In this document: positions 1 through 10,800 of the stretch, piece by piece
How positions within the stretch are numbered: the stretch's first letter is position 1
Layout of the letters: every line of letters starts with the position of its first letter
DNA from: Diadophis punctatus similis
Taxonomy: Eukaryota > Chordata > Lepidosauria > Squamata > Dipsadidae
DNA length: 64,000 nt
Assembly (NCBI GenBank): GCA_023053685.1
Contig: JALIGW010000005.1
Location: 48,394,742 to 48,458,741 of the forward strand
Direction: 5' to 3'
The notes under the pieces: model-generated
What the model was told of the DNA's origin: nothing
The model's database searches: none
The model's input: only the letters and a program-made list of their open reading frames with translations
Program-made: the position numbers and the translations under genes

Positions 1-1100
1 ACATCAATTTAATTTCGTAGGTATGGTATAAATAACTTCATTGAGCTGTATTAAATTCATTGACTTAAATGAATTTAACAAAATGGTACCAGTAGCAGTG
101 ATTTACCCCCTAGATGTCTCTTCTATGTTTTTGAGTACCTATAAAAGGAGGTGGAGTAGTTTTTGTATATGTAAGAAAAATAGAAGTTTGGGGGATTATG
201 AAACAGAAAGTTGTGAATGGAGTAAGTAGATTTTCTGAATCAGGAGCATAAAATAAGACAGACAGAATATTTCTGGAATATTCTGCCCTAATTTTTGAAA
301 ATATATGTGCTTTTCTGTCTGTACAATTTGGATATGCATGATGCTTAACACAATGCTTGCTATTCATTTGATCACAGGATTTAGTGATCTTAACATAAGC
401 TCAGTATGACAGCTATTGTCTGCTTGGTTATAGACAATGAGCTACAGTTCACATACTTGAGGTAAAGTCACAGGTACTGAAATAGCCAACTGTAAAATAA
501 TTATTGGCTGCCATTAGTCCCTACACTTCCCTAGAAAGCATAAAATGGAGGCACCTACTTGATATTTTTAAATAAAATATACCCCAATTTGAAATCAATT
601 GTGTGTCAGTATCCAGATCACTAACCAAATCTGTATTCTTAGTTTGCTATATCCTACTTCCAAGTCTACTATTCCAGCAAAAATGATCAAAGTCAATGAA
701 TCATTAGCCATTCCACTTTAGTAGCCCTTACACATCTGCCATTCTGATTATTTTATTGTATCATCTTCCATCTCTAAATGTGTCACATTTGCTTATTCCT
801 ATGTTTCAGTGCATAAAAACAACCTCAGTATTTTTATCATGAAGCTGAAATTAAACATTTGGAAGACCAAGTTCTGTCTCACTTTTTAAATCTTCAGGCT
901 TCCTCTGCTAAGACATCATTTTTCATTCATCTTCATTATTGCTTCCTTGAAATTTCCAAAATTAGTAAATTGGTTTTATTCATACAATCTGATTTATGTG
1001 ATCTGCTTGATTCAATTTGATTAACTCATCTTGTTCTGTCTTACTTTATTTATATTTACGCCAATATTATCTATCTTTTCCTATCATCTATCCAATCATC
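1..1100. other. No feature recognised
   Basis: A/T-rich unique-looking DNA. Short open frames (for example 41-229) have no family resemblance and no splice context that I can support. Confidence 0.5.
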
Positions 1101-1304
1101 TATAGAAGAGCCTAATGCTGGGGAAGATTGAGGGCAAAAGAAGAACGGGATGACAGAGAATGAGGTGGCTGGATGGAGTCACTGAAGCAGTCGGTGTGAG
1201 CTTAAATGATTCCAGAGGATGGTAGAGAACAGGAAGGCCTGGAGGAACATTGTCCATGGGGTCGCGATGGGTTGGACATAACTTCACAACTAACAACAAC
1301 AAAA
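1101..1304 (+). mobile_element. RTE-BovB LINE 3' end
   Basis: The sequence runs through the conserved BovB 3' region: GGGGAAGATTGAGGGCAAA, then GGAGGAACATTGTCCATGG, GGTCGCGATGGGTTGGACA, ending in ACTAACAACAACAA. That matches the squamate BovB 3' end I know. Only about 200 bases remain, so it is 5'-truncated. The tail passes straight into an (ATCT)n array. Confidence 0.85.
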
Positions 1305-1407
<103 letters not shown>

Positions 1408-1490
1408 ACAATGTTGTTATGCTGCCGATTCTGAAGACCTCTGACAGTGTATAATAAAACATCCTACTAAAATAACAATCCTTATATGAG

Positions 1491-1505
1491 TTAGGGTTAG
1501 GGTTA
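1491..1505 (+). repeat. Short interstitial telomere-like motif
   Basis: TTAGGGTTAGGGTTA, two and a half telomere units, directly before a MITE fragment. It is short enough to be chance. Confidence 0.6.
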
Positions 1506-1507
1506 AG

Positions 1508-1645
1508 CACTCAAATTTTGATCAAATGGCCATGGGGATGCTGCAATGGTCATAAATGCGAGGACAGGTTGTAAGTCACTTTTTTCAGCCATTGTAAGTT
1601 TGAACAATTGTTAAACAAATAGTTGTAAGTCAAGGACTACCTGTA
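1508..1645 (+). mobile_element. TA-type MITE fragment (CGAGGACTACCTGTA family)
   Basis: Contains CATGGGGATGCTGCAA, GTAAGTCACTTTTTTCAG and the terminal GTAAGTCAAGGACTACCTG followed by TA. The left terminal half is missing. Two further copies in the window (53277 and 59391) share these motifs. The terminal motif and TA flank fit a Tc1/mariner-like non-autonomous element, by inference. Confidence 0.7.
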
Positions 1646-1724
1646 TTATCAAGTCCTATTGACTCTTGACTGATCAGATTCTGGTGAAGCCATTCTTCAT
1701 CCCCATCTCCATTTTTAGCTTATA

Positions 1725-1870
1725 TTTTATTTATTTATTTATTTTATTTTAGAGTTCTTATATGCCACCCTACTCCCTGGGGACTCAGGGCAGCGTACAA
1801 CATGTCAACAACCACTAAACAAAATAAAATTTTAAACAATTTAAAAAAGAATTTATTAAAAAAACATACA
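1725..1870 (-). mobile_element. L2/CR1-group LINE 3' end with (ATTT)n tail
   Basis: Read on the minus strand, the motif CCCTGAGTCCCCAGGGAGTA, then a 'tatAAGAACTCT' stretch and (AAAT)n is the 3' end type also seen on the L2 copy at 50653. It is only a tail remnant with no coding part left. Confidence 0.6.
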
Positions 1871-1943
1871 AAAACCATACATACATGGGGGAGACCTAAG
1901 AAGTAAAATATCTCATATGCAAGCTTACATGCAAGATCATGCA

Positions 1944-1945
1944 AT

Positions 1946-1976
<31 letters not shown>

Positions 1977-2018
1977 TTTGGGAATTCTTCTATGCCGCCC
2001 TACTCCCTAAGGACTAAT
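1944..2018 (-). mobile_element. Second LINE 3' tail remnant with (ATTT)n
   Basis: Nine ATTT units followed by GAATTCTTCTATGCCGCCC, the same tail type as at 1725, 200 bases away in the same orientation. Confidence 0.6.
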
Positions 2019-4984
2019 GATAAGAGGAAACAATCCTATGCTTTAAAAATGTGAACTTAGTGAAAATGCATATTTGTTCATCTATAGACATTGCCAGTTC
2101 ATTATATCACACATCACATTTTACTTACTAATCACCTATTTGCCACTTGCTAGGAATCCATTTGTAGTTTACTTTTGTTCTTTTTAAAAAGCAATTTAAT
2201 TAATTTGATATCATTCACGGATTTGAGCCTGTTGTGAGTCCAATCTTGACCAGACTTGGGAACCAAGCTGGTCTTGTCAAAGATAAACACCATATTCTTA
2301 CTTAGAATTTTACTATGGACAAAAAAAGGAAAGGAAAGAGCTCTCCCCTAGCTGGCAGCAGCAGATAGAGGTCCTGGATCCATGATGGAAGTCCTGCCCA
2401 ATGTCACATGGACATAGAAAAGGCACAGGATTCTGATCATGACATTGTACCCATTATTCTGCAAATTTTGATTTTCCTGTGGTTGCTCATGTTTGGCTGA
2501 CCTTTTCCTTACCATCCAATAATACGGTAAAAATCTGCAACATGGAAGAGTTAGATCTCCACTAATATATGGAACTTTGCAATAGTACATGGAAGCTTTA
2601 GGTAAAAGGCAAAGTTCTTTCCCCCCCCCAAAGAATACATATGAAGAGGATGAATGAAAGGGGAAGATCTAGTAAGTTCAACACTATTCTTCTCATTGTG
2701 CTGTAACGGCCATATTAGCAACTGACACCAATAAGATGTAAGGCATTATTCCATCCCATGCTTTCAAACAATTACATTCCCTCTTAAATATTGTACCTAG
2801 CCAAGAAATGATTGGCAGCCCCCCTTCTTATTTCAGCAAGACCTTTTCCTCTACAGCTGTAATAGAGAAGCTTCTTTGTATGCATCCACTGAGTTTGCTT
2901 GAGTATTTAAATATTATGGTAATTATGCAGCATCCCTGCCAGTATATGGTTGCTAGGGAATTCTTATTCCTCAGCCACTCCTATTCTAAGATTTAATTAG
3001 CACTTCTTCACCTGTGCTGGGCAGAGCAGAAGGAACAGGAATGTTCTCTTCAATATGGCTATTTATGAAGAAAAGTATAATGGAATTCTCTGTCAAATGG
3101 GAAGGTTCATGTTAGTCAAATATAAGGTATTTCAGATTCCATAATGCTTGCTGATTTGTTGCTCCTGCCTAAACATTCCTAAATGAAAACAATCTTTGTC
3201 TTTCAGGATCCAGCTCTTCCAGAATTAACTGCTGAATTGAATAGGGGATAATTTACAAATTCCTCTAAGAAATGTCACTGCAGCAAAGCCAGGATATAGG
3301 AAGACTGGTTATAATATTTTCTGATATAAAAATGAATATGGTCATTCTCTTGGCCATTATTCTTTCTGGTCCTATGTCTGGATTCCATAGACATCCAGGA
3401 AATATATGTAACATGGAAACAAAAACTGCAGATTATTAGCTCAACTAAATCAGATGTCCTGCATAACCAGTAGGGAATTTTTGTTTTTTGTATAAATAAC
3501 TAACTCAGGCTTTGTTTCCGCAATCTTGCTAACCCATTAAAGACAGGGAATTACACTTGCCTTCCCAGCTGCCTTTTATTTTTGGCTGCTTTCTAGACAG
3601 CATATCTGATCTTTTGATTTATCACATCACCCCCTAATTTAATTGATACTTGCCTTAGACCACATAGCTTATCTCTGACTCAGACAACCACCATGGCTTA
3701 AAAAGGACAGAGGAAAGGATGTGCCAGTCACTTTGAACATCAGAAAGCTGACTAAATTTTTCATTAATGCAGGGAGCATTATATTTTCCAGTCAGTTTAA
3801 TGGCCTCCCACTTCTCCAGTCACGTTCACTACTGCCGGTGAAGCCTTTTTATTCGTTTTAACAAAAAGACTGCGGCTTCGCTTTCATTACTGGTGCTTCT
3901 GCAGCTCCATGAACAAATCTTTCCAGTTTTTCCTTTTGTTAGTGGCTCCATGAACAAAAGTTTCATAACAGGGATATCAATTAATATTAGGCATGTTATG
4001 TTGTTGTTGTTTTATATTAACATAATGTAGTATTAAATGAAAAGCAATAAGCAAACAATGTCCACAGTGAATGCAAGAAGGCATCCTTAGGTAATTGAAG
4101 ACTAACAGCAAGCAAAATATATGCCTCTTCTTGCCTCCAAGTCTGTTTTGTATGCAGATGTCAGACAAAGCAGGGCGGAGAGAAACTCTCTACTTGTAGC
4201 CTATATTCAAACATTCCACAGCATTGCACAAGTAATACTTGTCCAGACATTTGATAATACCGTGTTGTGTAGATAGAATCTTAAAGAGAATCTCTGCTAA
4301 AATACTCAGTCCAATACGGGACTGGAACTGAAGGTTCAGGAGTTTGCTGAACATCTGTTTGTTGAATATAGTCAAATACTTGCCTTTCTCTAGCTGGTGC
4401 TCTCCAGATGTATTGGACTGCATCTCCTATTATTTCAAGACAACATTTTAACTGGAGATGATGGGAATATAAATGCAGCACATTTGAAAGACACTACATT
4501 GGGGGAAAGCTCATGAAAAAGCTTCTCCTTGGTGAAATTGGAGTTCTCTTTCACAGGAAAAGATTTTGGACAGGAGCTACAGGATCATGACTCTGCAGAG
4601 GCAAAGCAAGAATGGCTTTAATCACAGTCCCCAATTACCTTTCACCTTTCAATTCCTCACTGAAAATGTTTAGGCTTTGGGAATATGCATATTTATTTGA
4701 ATATTTATAGATTGAAATATAATATATAAATAAAAATGGCAGTGTTATCTATTTGAAATATTTGCAAAAAAGTATAATCTGTTGCCAATTTAATCAAAAC
4801 TAAGCAGATAGGGAGTTTATATCCCAATTGATTACATGTTTGTATTACAGCCTTGATCTTTTATTAAACGAATTGGAAATACATCTTAAAGAAGAGGAGG
4901 CTAAGGAGACACCTGATAGGACTGCAATAATTGGACAGAAAATGTGGGTAAGAAAAGAATCAATGAGTGGAAGCTTTACAGAGG
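2019..4984. other. Mostly unique DNA, no gene recognised
   Basis: No retroelement or exon that I can support. The part 3530-3965 has balanced composition and few simple repeats, with GCTCCATGAACAAA repeated 42 bases apart near 3905 and 3947. It looks like a possible conserved non-coding segment. Weak similarity of 4390-4480 to old hAT MITEs was not convincing. Confidence 0.4.
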
Positions 4985-5293
4985 CAGGGGTGAGTGCCTC
5001 CCGGTTCGGACCGGATCGCCCGAACTGGTAGCGACCCACTGGTGAGATCACTGTCAGTGCTGTTCCATGCGCGCCACCATTCTTTTTATTTTTTCCCCTT
5101 CTGCGGCTTGAAAAAGGGCCCTCCCACCTGCCTGTGGGTGAATGCTGTCCTTTATTTCTTCACCTGAAGCACAGCTGTTGAGCTCCTCAGCTGTGTTTTG
5201 GGCTAATTCCTGCTTCTGAGCATGCATGGAGGCCTAATCGCCGCAGTGGACGCGATGCAAACCGGTGGCAAAGGTAAGTGGAACCCACCCCAG
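4985..5293. mobile_element. hAT-like non-autonomous element (GGTGGGTT family, degraded)
   Basis: Starts CAGGGGTGAGTGCCTCC with CGGTTCGGACCGGATCG inside, and ends AACCGGTGGCAAAGG...GGAACCCACCCCAG. The ends are imperfect inverted repeats. Flanking 8-mers TACAGAGG and TAAGAGGA match poorly. Internal GC content is well above the surrounding DNA. Confidence 0.7.
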
Positions 5294-5389
5294 TAAGAGG
5301 ATTTCAAGCTCAAAATAAGATGAATTTCTTGACCATACGAGATATTAAGTGATAAAGCAATCTACGTCCCTGAATAATAGATGTTGCAA

Positions 5390-5540
5390 CAATGGAGGTT
5401 TTCAAGCAAAAGTTGGATAGCTATCTGTCTGGGATAGTCTGAGGATAAAAGCTCTGGACAGGAGTTTGACTAGAAAACCTCCAAGGTTCTTCCAAACACT
5501 GAGGTCCTTCCAAGATCCTTCCAACCCTTCCAACCCTCTG
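5390..5540 (+). mobile_element. CR1 LINE 3' end, degraded
   Basis: Contains GGAGGTTTTCAAGCAAAAGT and TTGGATAGCTATCTGTCTGG, then a diverged 'gactagaaaacctccaagg' and repeated CTTCCAA. This is the usual order of the CR1 C-terminal end and 3' UTR. The final segment has small internal duplications of CCTTCCAA. Confidence 0.7.
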
Positions 5541-6672
5541 ATTGCATGAATGGAAAGACCTTAATATTCTTGTTTAATAAGATAAACAAATGAAAAAGCT
5601 TTTCATTCCTTTATTCAATGGTAGAGTGAGTGCTTAGAGAGAGAGAGATGCTTTCAAAAGGAGCATGTGGTTTGAAGCAATACTAGAGAGATGCAAAAGA
5701 GTTCAGTATTACACAAAGGGAAAGAACATGCAGCTGATATTTAAAATAATTGCCAGGAAGAAGTTGTAAGTGCCAATATAGCATTATCAGCAATATTGGA
5801 GAAGTGGGTGCAGTAATGTTGATCAAAATCAATTATTCGTATTAAGAGAAATATACTAGCAGGGGAAAACTATTCAGAAAAACTTAGATTTTATGTGTTT
5901 ATCTCTGAACAAAAAACAAGCCTGAGCTAGGTGCCCTATTTTTCAATGTTCTTCATCCATCATCTAGAAAATATTGGCAACTAGACAGCCTGTATGCTTC
6001 AAATTCTATTCGCCCAATGTAGCACCTACTATATATGAGCATCAGATCTCCTGAATCACAGCAATATTTCTTTTATTATAAATTGTTAAAATAAGCCTTT
6101 ATAAGTTCTAGGAATGCCGCTCTAGTTTAATGCAGCCATAATTCTTCAGTCCTTGAAGGTGGAACAGAAATGTTTCAATTCACTTACCAAGGAAAAGCTT
6201 GTGAACCTTAATAAAGTCAGCATCCAAGCACCATTGTTTAGAAAAGCTACAATCAGGCCCTAAGTCATAGCTATGTCATTTACTGCCTATCAAATCCTGC
6301 CAACCTGTGGAAGACAGGCTGAAATTGAATGATGTGTTTTACTACAAATATGAAATTCACACTAAATGGAATATGATTTTCAAAAGTATTGCCTTTTATG
6401 TACCGATGCAATATTTTAGAGAAGGAAGCTTGAGTCATTAAAAAAGCAGGGATTGAACTCAAAATTATTTCCCTTTCAGGAACCATTTATTCCATTTAAA
6501 TGGTGCCTTTTTGATATGGAAAGTATTGATGGAACAGTTCTATGACCTCTACCTCAGCAGTCCTTTGCTTTTTCCATACTTCTGGACTTGATTATAAGCC
6601 TTTGTATCTGTGACCATTAATATAAGTCATAGGAATCAATCAATATTAATAATAAGCAATCAATATTAATAT
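5541..6672. other. No feature recognised
   Basis: Unique A/T-rich DNA with no supported gene or repeat. Confidence 0.4.
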
Positions 6673-6701
6673 ATCCTTACGATTTATATTAATATTGATT
6701 G
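6657..6701. repeat. Perfect 16-bp inverted repeat (hairpin)
   Basis: CAATCAATATTAATAT at 6657-6672 is the exact reverse complement of 6686-6701, with a 13-base loop. It straddles the start of the recognisable Rex1-type 3' UTR, so one arm belongs to the element and the other to its left flank. Confidence 0.9.
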
Positions 6702-6855
6702 TTTCCTGATTGCTTATTTGAACCCTATGACAATCATTAAGTGTTGTACCTCATGATTCTTGATGAATGTATCTTGTCTTTTTTTTATGTACACTGAGAG
6801 CATATGCACCAAAGACAAATTCCTTGTGTGTCCAATCACACTTAGCCAATAAAGA
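6673..6855 (+). mobile_element. Snake Rex1/CR1-group LINE 3' end
   Basis: Contains GTTTCCTGATTGCTTATTTG, TCATTAAGTGTTGTACCTCA, ATGTACACTGAGAGCATATG, CACCAAAGACAAATTCCTTG and CACTTAGCCAATAAAGAATT. This is the 3' UTR very commonly met in snake introns. The coding part is missing. The tail is an (ATTCT) array. Confidence 0.85.
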
Positions 6856-6925
6856 ATTCTATTCTATTCTATTCTATTCTATTCTATTCTATTCTATTCT
6901 ATTCTATTCTATTCTATTCTATTCT
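6856..6925 (+). repeat. (ATTCT)14 array, LINE tail
   Basis: Fourteen uninterrupted pentamers follow the LINE 3' end. Such tails are known seeds of microsatellites in snake genomes. Confidence 0.98.
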
Positions 6926-7371
6926 AGTTCCTCCTATCAGAGTTAGTGTTAGAAACCTGGAAGTAAAATTTAGTTCAAAGAAAATGTAAGTAGTGTTTCT
7001 GGAAAGGATTTATATGTTTTGGATTAAAATAGAAATAATGTAGGATGGAATGAGTGATTAAAAGCATGCACAATTATCATGTACAAGAAATATATTCACC
7101 TATCTTTGAATGATGTTGATGTCAATGCCAATGTTTGGGGACAGCTTTCATAGATCTTCTTCCACTTTAGTCTAAGGTTGATGTATTATAGAGATCATGA
7201 ATAATTTGATCACAGTTATTACTTTCTGGCCCACCTCATCACACCTTCCTTATATGAGATATGTAGATTTATGTAAAATGAGGTAGAGAGAAAATCCAAA
7301 GAAATGCCCAAATAATATTTTTTACCCAATTGGAAACCCAATTTTATCTCTATCTTCAATTTCTCATTCTT

Positions 7372-7406
7372 TCCGTGTGTGTGTGTGTGTGTATGTGTGT
7401 GTGTAC
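7372..7406. repeat. (GT)n microsatellite
   Basis: Short dinucleotide array with one interruption, in otherwise unique DNA (6926-8160) where I recognise no gene. Confidence 0.9.
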
Positions 7407-8166
7407 AATATAAAGACAGACCCACACAAACACTCACTTGAATTAGAAAGGACGTAAACGAGCAAAATATACTTGAGGACTCCTATCAATGATTGTAACT
7501 ATGTGATTGTATTTATTTTATGGCCAGTTACATATATTGTGTTTCAGCAATGTATTTTTCCTTTTAATATGCTCGGAATCTAATTATTTATGTTTCAATT
7601 TTTTTTATTAAAAAACAAGCATCCAACCTAGTAAAGCCTCTGGGCATATATAGATAATTAAAACACTTTTAATGAATAATCAATACACAGCAAGATCTAG
7701 CTCAATATTGCATTATGTAAAACCCAACATCAACTAATCATAATAGAAAATAAAATGACAAATGGTATATTACTTAACTGTGTAGTACATTTCCTGTGAA
7801 ACCTATAAACCAGATGCCTGGATACAATTTAAAAAAACTACCTGCTTTGCACAATTGTTCCATTCCAGCTTCTCGTATTTTTCGGAAAAGATCATAATCT
7901 TTACCGTTCAGCAGTTAATTACAAGATGTTCTCTTTTAGAGCAAGTTACCAATAATATTAATGACTTTCTTGAACCAGCTAATACATGGGCAGGAACCAC
8001 TGCAGCATCAGCTACAATAATAGTAGCATGGTCCTATCTGCCATTGAAGAATAAATAACTGAGTGTACTACCACAGATTCCAAATTATTATTATTTTTAA
8101 AATATATTTATTAAATTTCAGAATCAAACATTAAAATACAAAGTAACATAAACAGGAAAGGGAATA

Positions 8167-8271
8167 AGAGCCGTGATAGTGCAGGGGTTAGAATGCAGTA
8201 CTGCAGTACTGCAGGCTACTTTTGCTATTTGCCAGCTGCCTGCAGTTTGGCAGTTCAATTCTCACCGGCTC
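8167..8271 (+). mobile_element. Sauria-type tRNA SINE, 5' part of outer copy
   Basis: The tRNA-like head has 'gtgatagtgcaggggttag' (box A position) and GCAGTTCAATTCTCACCGG (box B position), with CAGTACTGCAGGCTACTT between. It stops at GGCTC where an opposite-strand SINE is inserted, and resumes at 8519. Confidence 0.85.
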
Positions 8272-8513
8272 GATAGCACTAGCACTAGCTCTTAGACTTA
8301 TATACTGCTTTACAGTGCTTTACAGCCCTCTCTAAATGGTTTACAGAGTCAGCATATTGCCCCCAACAATTTGGGTCCTCATTTTACCCACCTCGGAAGG
8401 ATGGAAGGCTGAGTTAACCTTGAGACTGGTGAGATTTGAACTGCCAAATTGCAGGCAGCCGGCAGTCAGCAGAAGTAGCCTGCAGTACTGCATTCTAACC
8501 ACTGTGCCACCAT
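8272..8513 (-). mobile_element. Sauria-type tRNA SINE inserted in another SINE
   Basis: Nearly full-length minus-strand copy. The 3' tail (CTAGTGCTATCG-like) is at 8272 and the head (ATGGTGGCACAGTGGTTAG read on minus) at 8513. It is flanked by GGCTC at 8267-8271 and 8514-8518, a likely 5-bp target duplication, and splits the plus-strand SINE exactly. Confidence 0.85.
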
Positions 8514-8518
8514 GGCTC

Positions 8519-8672
8519 AAGGTTGACTCAGCTTTCAATCCTTCCCAAGGTCAGAAAAATGAGGACCCAGATTGATGGGAGCAATATGCTGACTCTGTAA
8601 ACAGCTTAGACAGGGCTGTAAAGCACTGTAAAGCAGTATGTAAGTCTAAGTGCTATTGCTAATAATGTTAAT
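8519..8672 (+). mobile_element. Sauria-type SINE, 3' part of outer copy
   Basis: Continues the outer SINE: AAGGTTGACTCAGCTTTCA, ATGAGGACCCAGATTGATGG, AGCACTGTAAAGCAGTATG, tail AAGTGCTATTGCTAATAAT. Confidence 0.85.
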
Positions 8673-9361
8673 AATAAATTAAAAGTGACAAAAATGCTTC
8701 AAATAAATTTATAAAAAAGATGACTTTTGACTTTCTTTCAGACAAGAGATAACATTACAACAATCTCTCGCTAGCTTTAAACAAAAAGTATATTTTAAAA
8801 AGTCTTAATAATAATCATTCTAAAATACCAATATTAATATATTCTTCCCCTAGTTTTAATCTAATACATAATAAATTTCTCAATGTACATAACCTTATAT
8901 TTAAAAAGCTATAATGTTTCTCTAACCCAAACCCATTTAATCTTCAAATTCCGAAGTTCAAAGTCGGTTTTTGTTTTTGTCTAGTAAGAAATCTAACAGT
9001 GGTCTTCAAATTGCAAGGAATTTAGTCAAGTTATTGTCTCTAAGTAGAACACTCAGTTTTGCCACCTCAGCAAACTCTATTAATTTCCAAATTAGTTTCC
9101 AAATATTTTTATAAGATTATTTATATAATAATGAGCCAATCACAACCCTATTTCACTCCTTTTGTAAAAAAAAATAAACATGTAATTGAACTAGTACTCC
9201 ACAACAGCTCTGAAGTGGAGTTTCTTCATGTACCCTTTTAAAAGAAATAATGGTTTCTCACCAAGTGAAGTGTAGGCTAATATCCACAACAGCCATTCTC
9301 TTGGTACTAAATAAAAAACATATTTAAACTCCACAAAAAGCTACATATTGTTACTATAGAG
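8673..9361. other. No feature recognised
   Basis: A/T-rich unique DNA with no supported coding frame. Confidence 0.4.
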
Positions 9362-9722
9362 CATGGGTGTCAAACTCAATTTCATTGAGGGCCGCATCAG
9401 GGTTGTGTTTGACCATGGGGGGATATGGGGGGCATGGCTAGGGGACATGGTCAGCTCATCTTGGGGGCACCTGTGGTGGCCTGAGTGCTCTGCTAGCGAA
9501 AATGGGCTCCTGAGCTCAGTTTTCAGCTGCGACAGCCTCCTGCAACCCTCTGCCAGTGAAAACAGAACTCAGGAGTGCCAACTGCGGCCCTCCCGAGCTC
9601 CGTTTTCACTGGCAGAGGCACTGCAGGCTGGACCTTTGCTGCTTCTAGGGCAGCCCCGCAGGACAGATCTAAGCACCCGGTGGGCTGGATCCGGCCCCCA
9701 GGCCTTGAGTTTGACACCCCTG
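9362..9722 (+). mobile_element. hAT-like non-autonomous element (TGTCAAACTC family)
   Basis: Inverted ends CATGGGTGTCAAACTC and GAGTTTGACACCCCTG. Perfect 8-bp duplication CTATAGAG at 9354-9361 and 9723-9730. The interior is GC-rich. The open frame over it (9363-9728) is a by-product of base composition. Confidence 0.92.
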
Positions 9723-10059
9723 CTATAGAGCTAGAAGAACATGAATATTTATGTGCCACATTTTAAATAAGCATAACCTCTTGGTAGAATAACCCTATCC
9801 AAAGACATACTGGTCATCATGAAGAATTTGCTGATCGTTAGCCTCCTATGGTCAAAATGTGTTGACAATATATTCCCCATATAGCTTTGAAATGACATAG
9901 AGTGTTAGATTTGACTCCATTTGACTCCATTTTAGAGAACAACTTCTAGAATTACTGCTTTCTCTAAACTAAGTCCACTCAGTCTTACTGAAAGATGTAA
10001 ATAATTTAGCTAGGGGAAAATACCATTCAATCAGTGTTGGTTTTAATAGCCTTGCCCGA

Positions 10060-10145
10060 AACATCTATGGAGATACTCAATCATCCAGGGTCATGATTGT
10101 CTCAAAGGTGCTTTTCAAAAGGAAGCTGGGCTTTCTTGGTTTTTA
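10060..10145 (-). mobile_element. 3' end of an unnamed retroelement family (CTCCATAGA end)
   Basis: On minus it reads CCTTTTGAAAAGCACCTTTG, AGACAATCATGACCCTGG, ATGATTGAGTATCTCCATAG. The same order is seen at 35745-35802 and in part at 10695. It is oriented opposite to the copy at 10695. Family not named with confidence. Confidence 0.6.
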
Positions 10146-10197
10146 GTTTGACCACAGGTTTGAAAGATGTTAAAATTGAACAGCCGTCCCTCTAGAG

Positions 10198-10521
10198 CAG
10201 GGGTGTCAAACTCAAAGCCCGGGGGCTGGATCCGGCTCATGGGGTACTTAAATCTGGCCTGCGGGGCCACCCTGAAACAGTGAAGGACTGGCCCGCAGTG
10301 CTTCTGCCAGTGAAAATGCTCAATTTTTGCTGGCAGAGGGTTGCAGCAGGCCGTGGCAGCCGAAAATGGAGCTAGGGTGCCCGTTTTTGCTAACAGAGCG
10401 CTCAGGTCACCACAGGCGCCCCCAACACGAGTAGCATCAAGCTGTCCATGCCCACCCTGGCCCCCTGAGATTAAACATAACCCTGATGTGGCCCTCAATG
10501 AAATCGAGTTTGACACCCCTG
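10198..10521 (-). mobile_element. hAT-like element, inverted relative to the 9362 copy
   Basis: Ends CAGGGGTGTCAAACTC and GAGTTTGACACCCCTG. Perfect 8-bp duplication CTCTAGAG at 10190-10197 and 10522-10529. The right subterminal block (AACCCTGATGTGGCCCTC, then AATGAAATCGAGTTTG) is the reverse complement of the left subterminal block of the 9362 copy, so the two copies face each other. Confidence 0.92.
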
Positions 10522-10694
10522 CTCTAGAGGGCTGAGAGGGAGGGATACAACACTTCCTATCTTCTGTCTATAACACAGTCCCAAGAAGGTTCCACACCCA
10601 TTTCCACTCTGATTCAGATCACCTCGAGGGTACAGATAAACCAACAAATGACCAGCTGTCTGCAAGGAATATAAATCTTTCCATTCCCCACCAT

Positions 10695-10800
10695 CCAGTC
10701 AGACCTGACGAAGCTTCTTGGATAAGAAGCGAAACATCCTCAAAAGGAAAAACAAGAAAGTCCAGTTGCCGCCTGAAAAAGCACCTTTCGGACATAGAAG
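10695..10800 (+). mobile_element. Copy of the unnamed retroelement family, plus strand
   Basis: CAGACCTGACGAAGCTTCTT, GGATAAGAAGCGAAACATCC, AAGTCCAGTTGCCGCCTG, AAAAGCACCTTTCGGACA. It overlaps in content with the minus copy at 10060, giving an inverted pair around the hAT element. Confidence 0.6.

Noticed and set aside
1491..1505. Interstitial telomere remnant as a chromosome fusion mark
   Set aside because: Only two and a half units and next to a MITE; far too short to argue a fusion.
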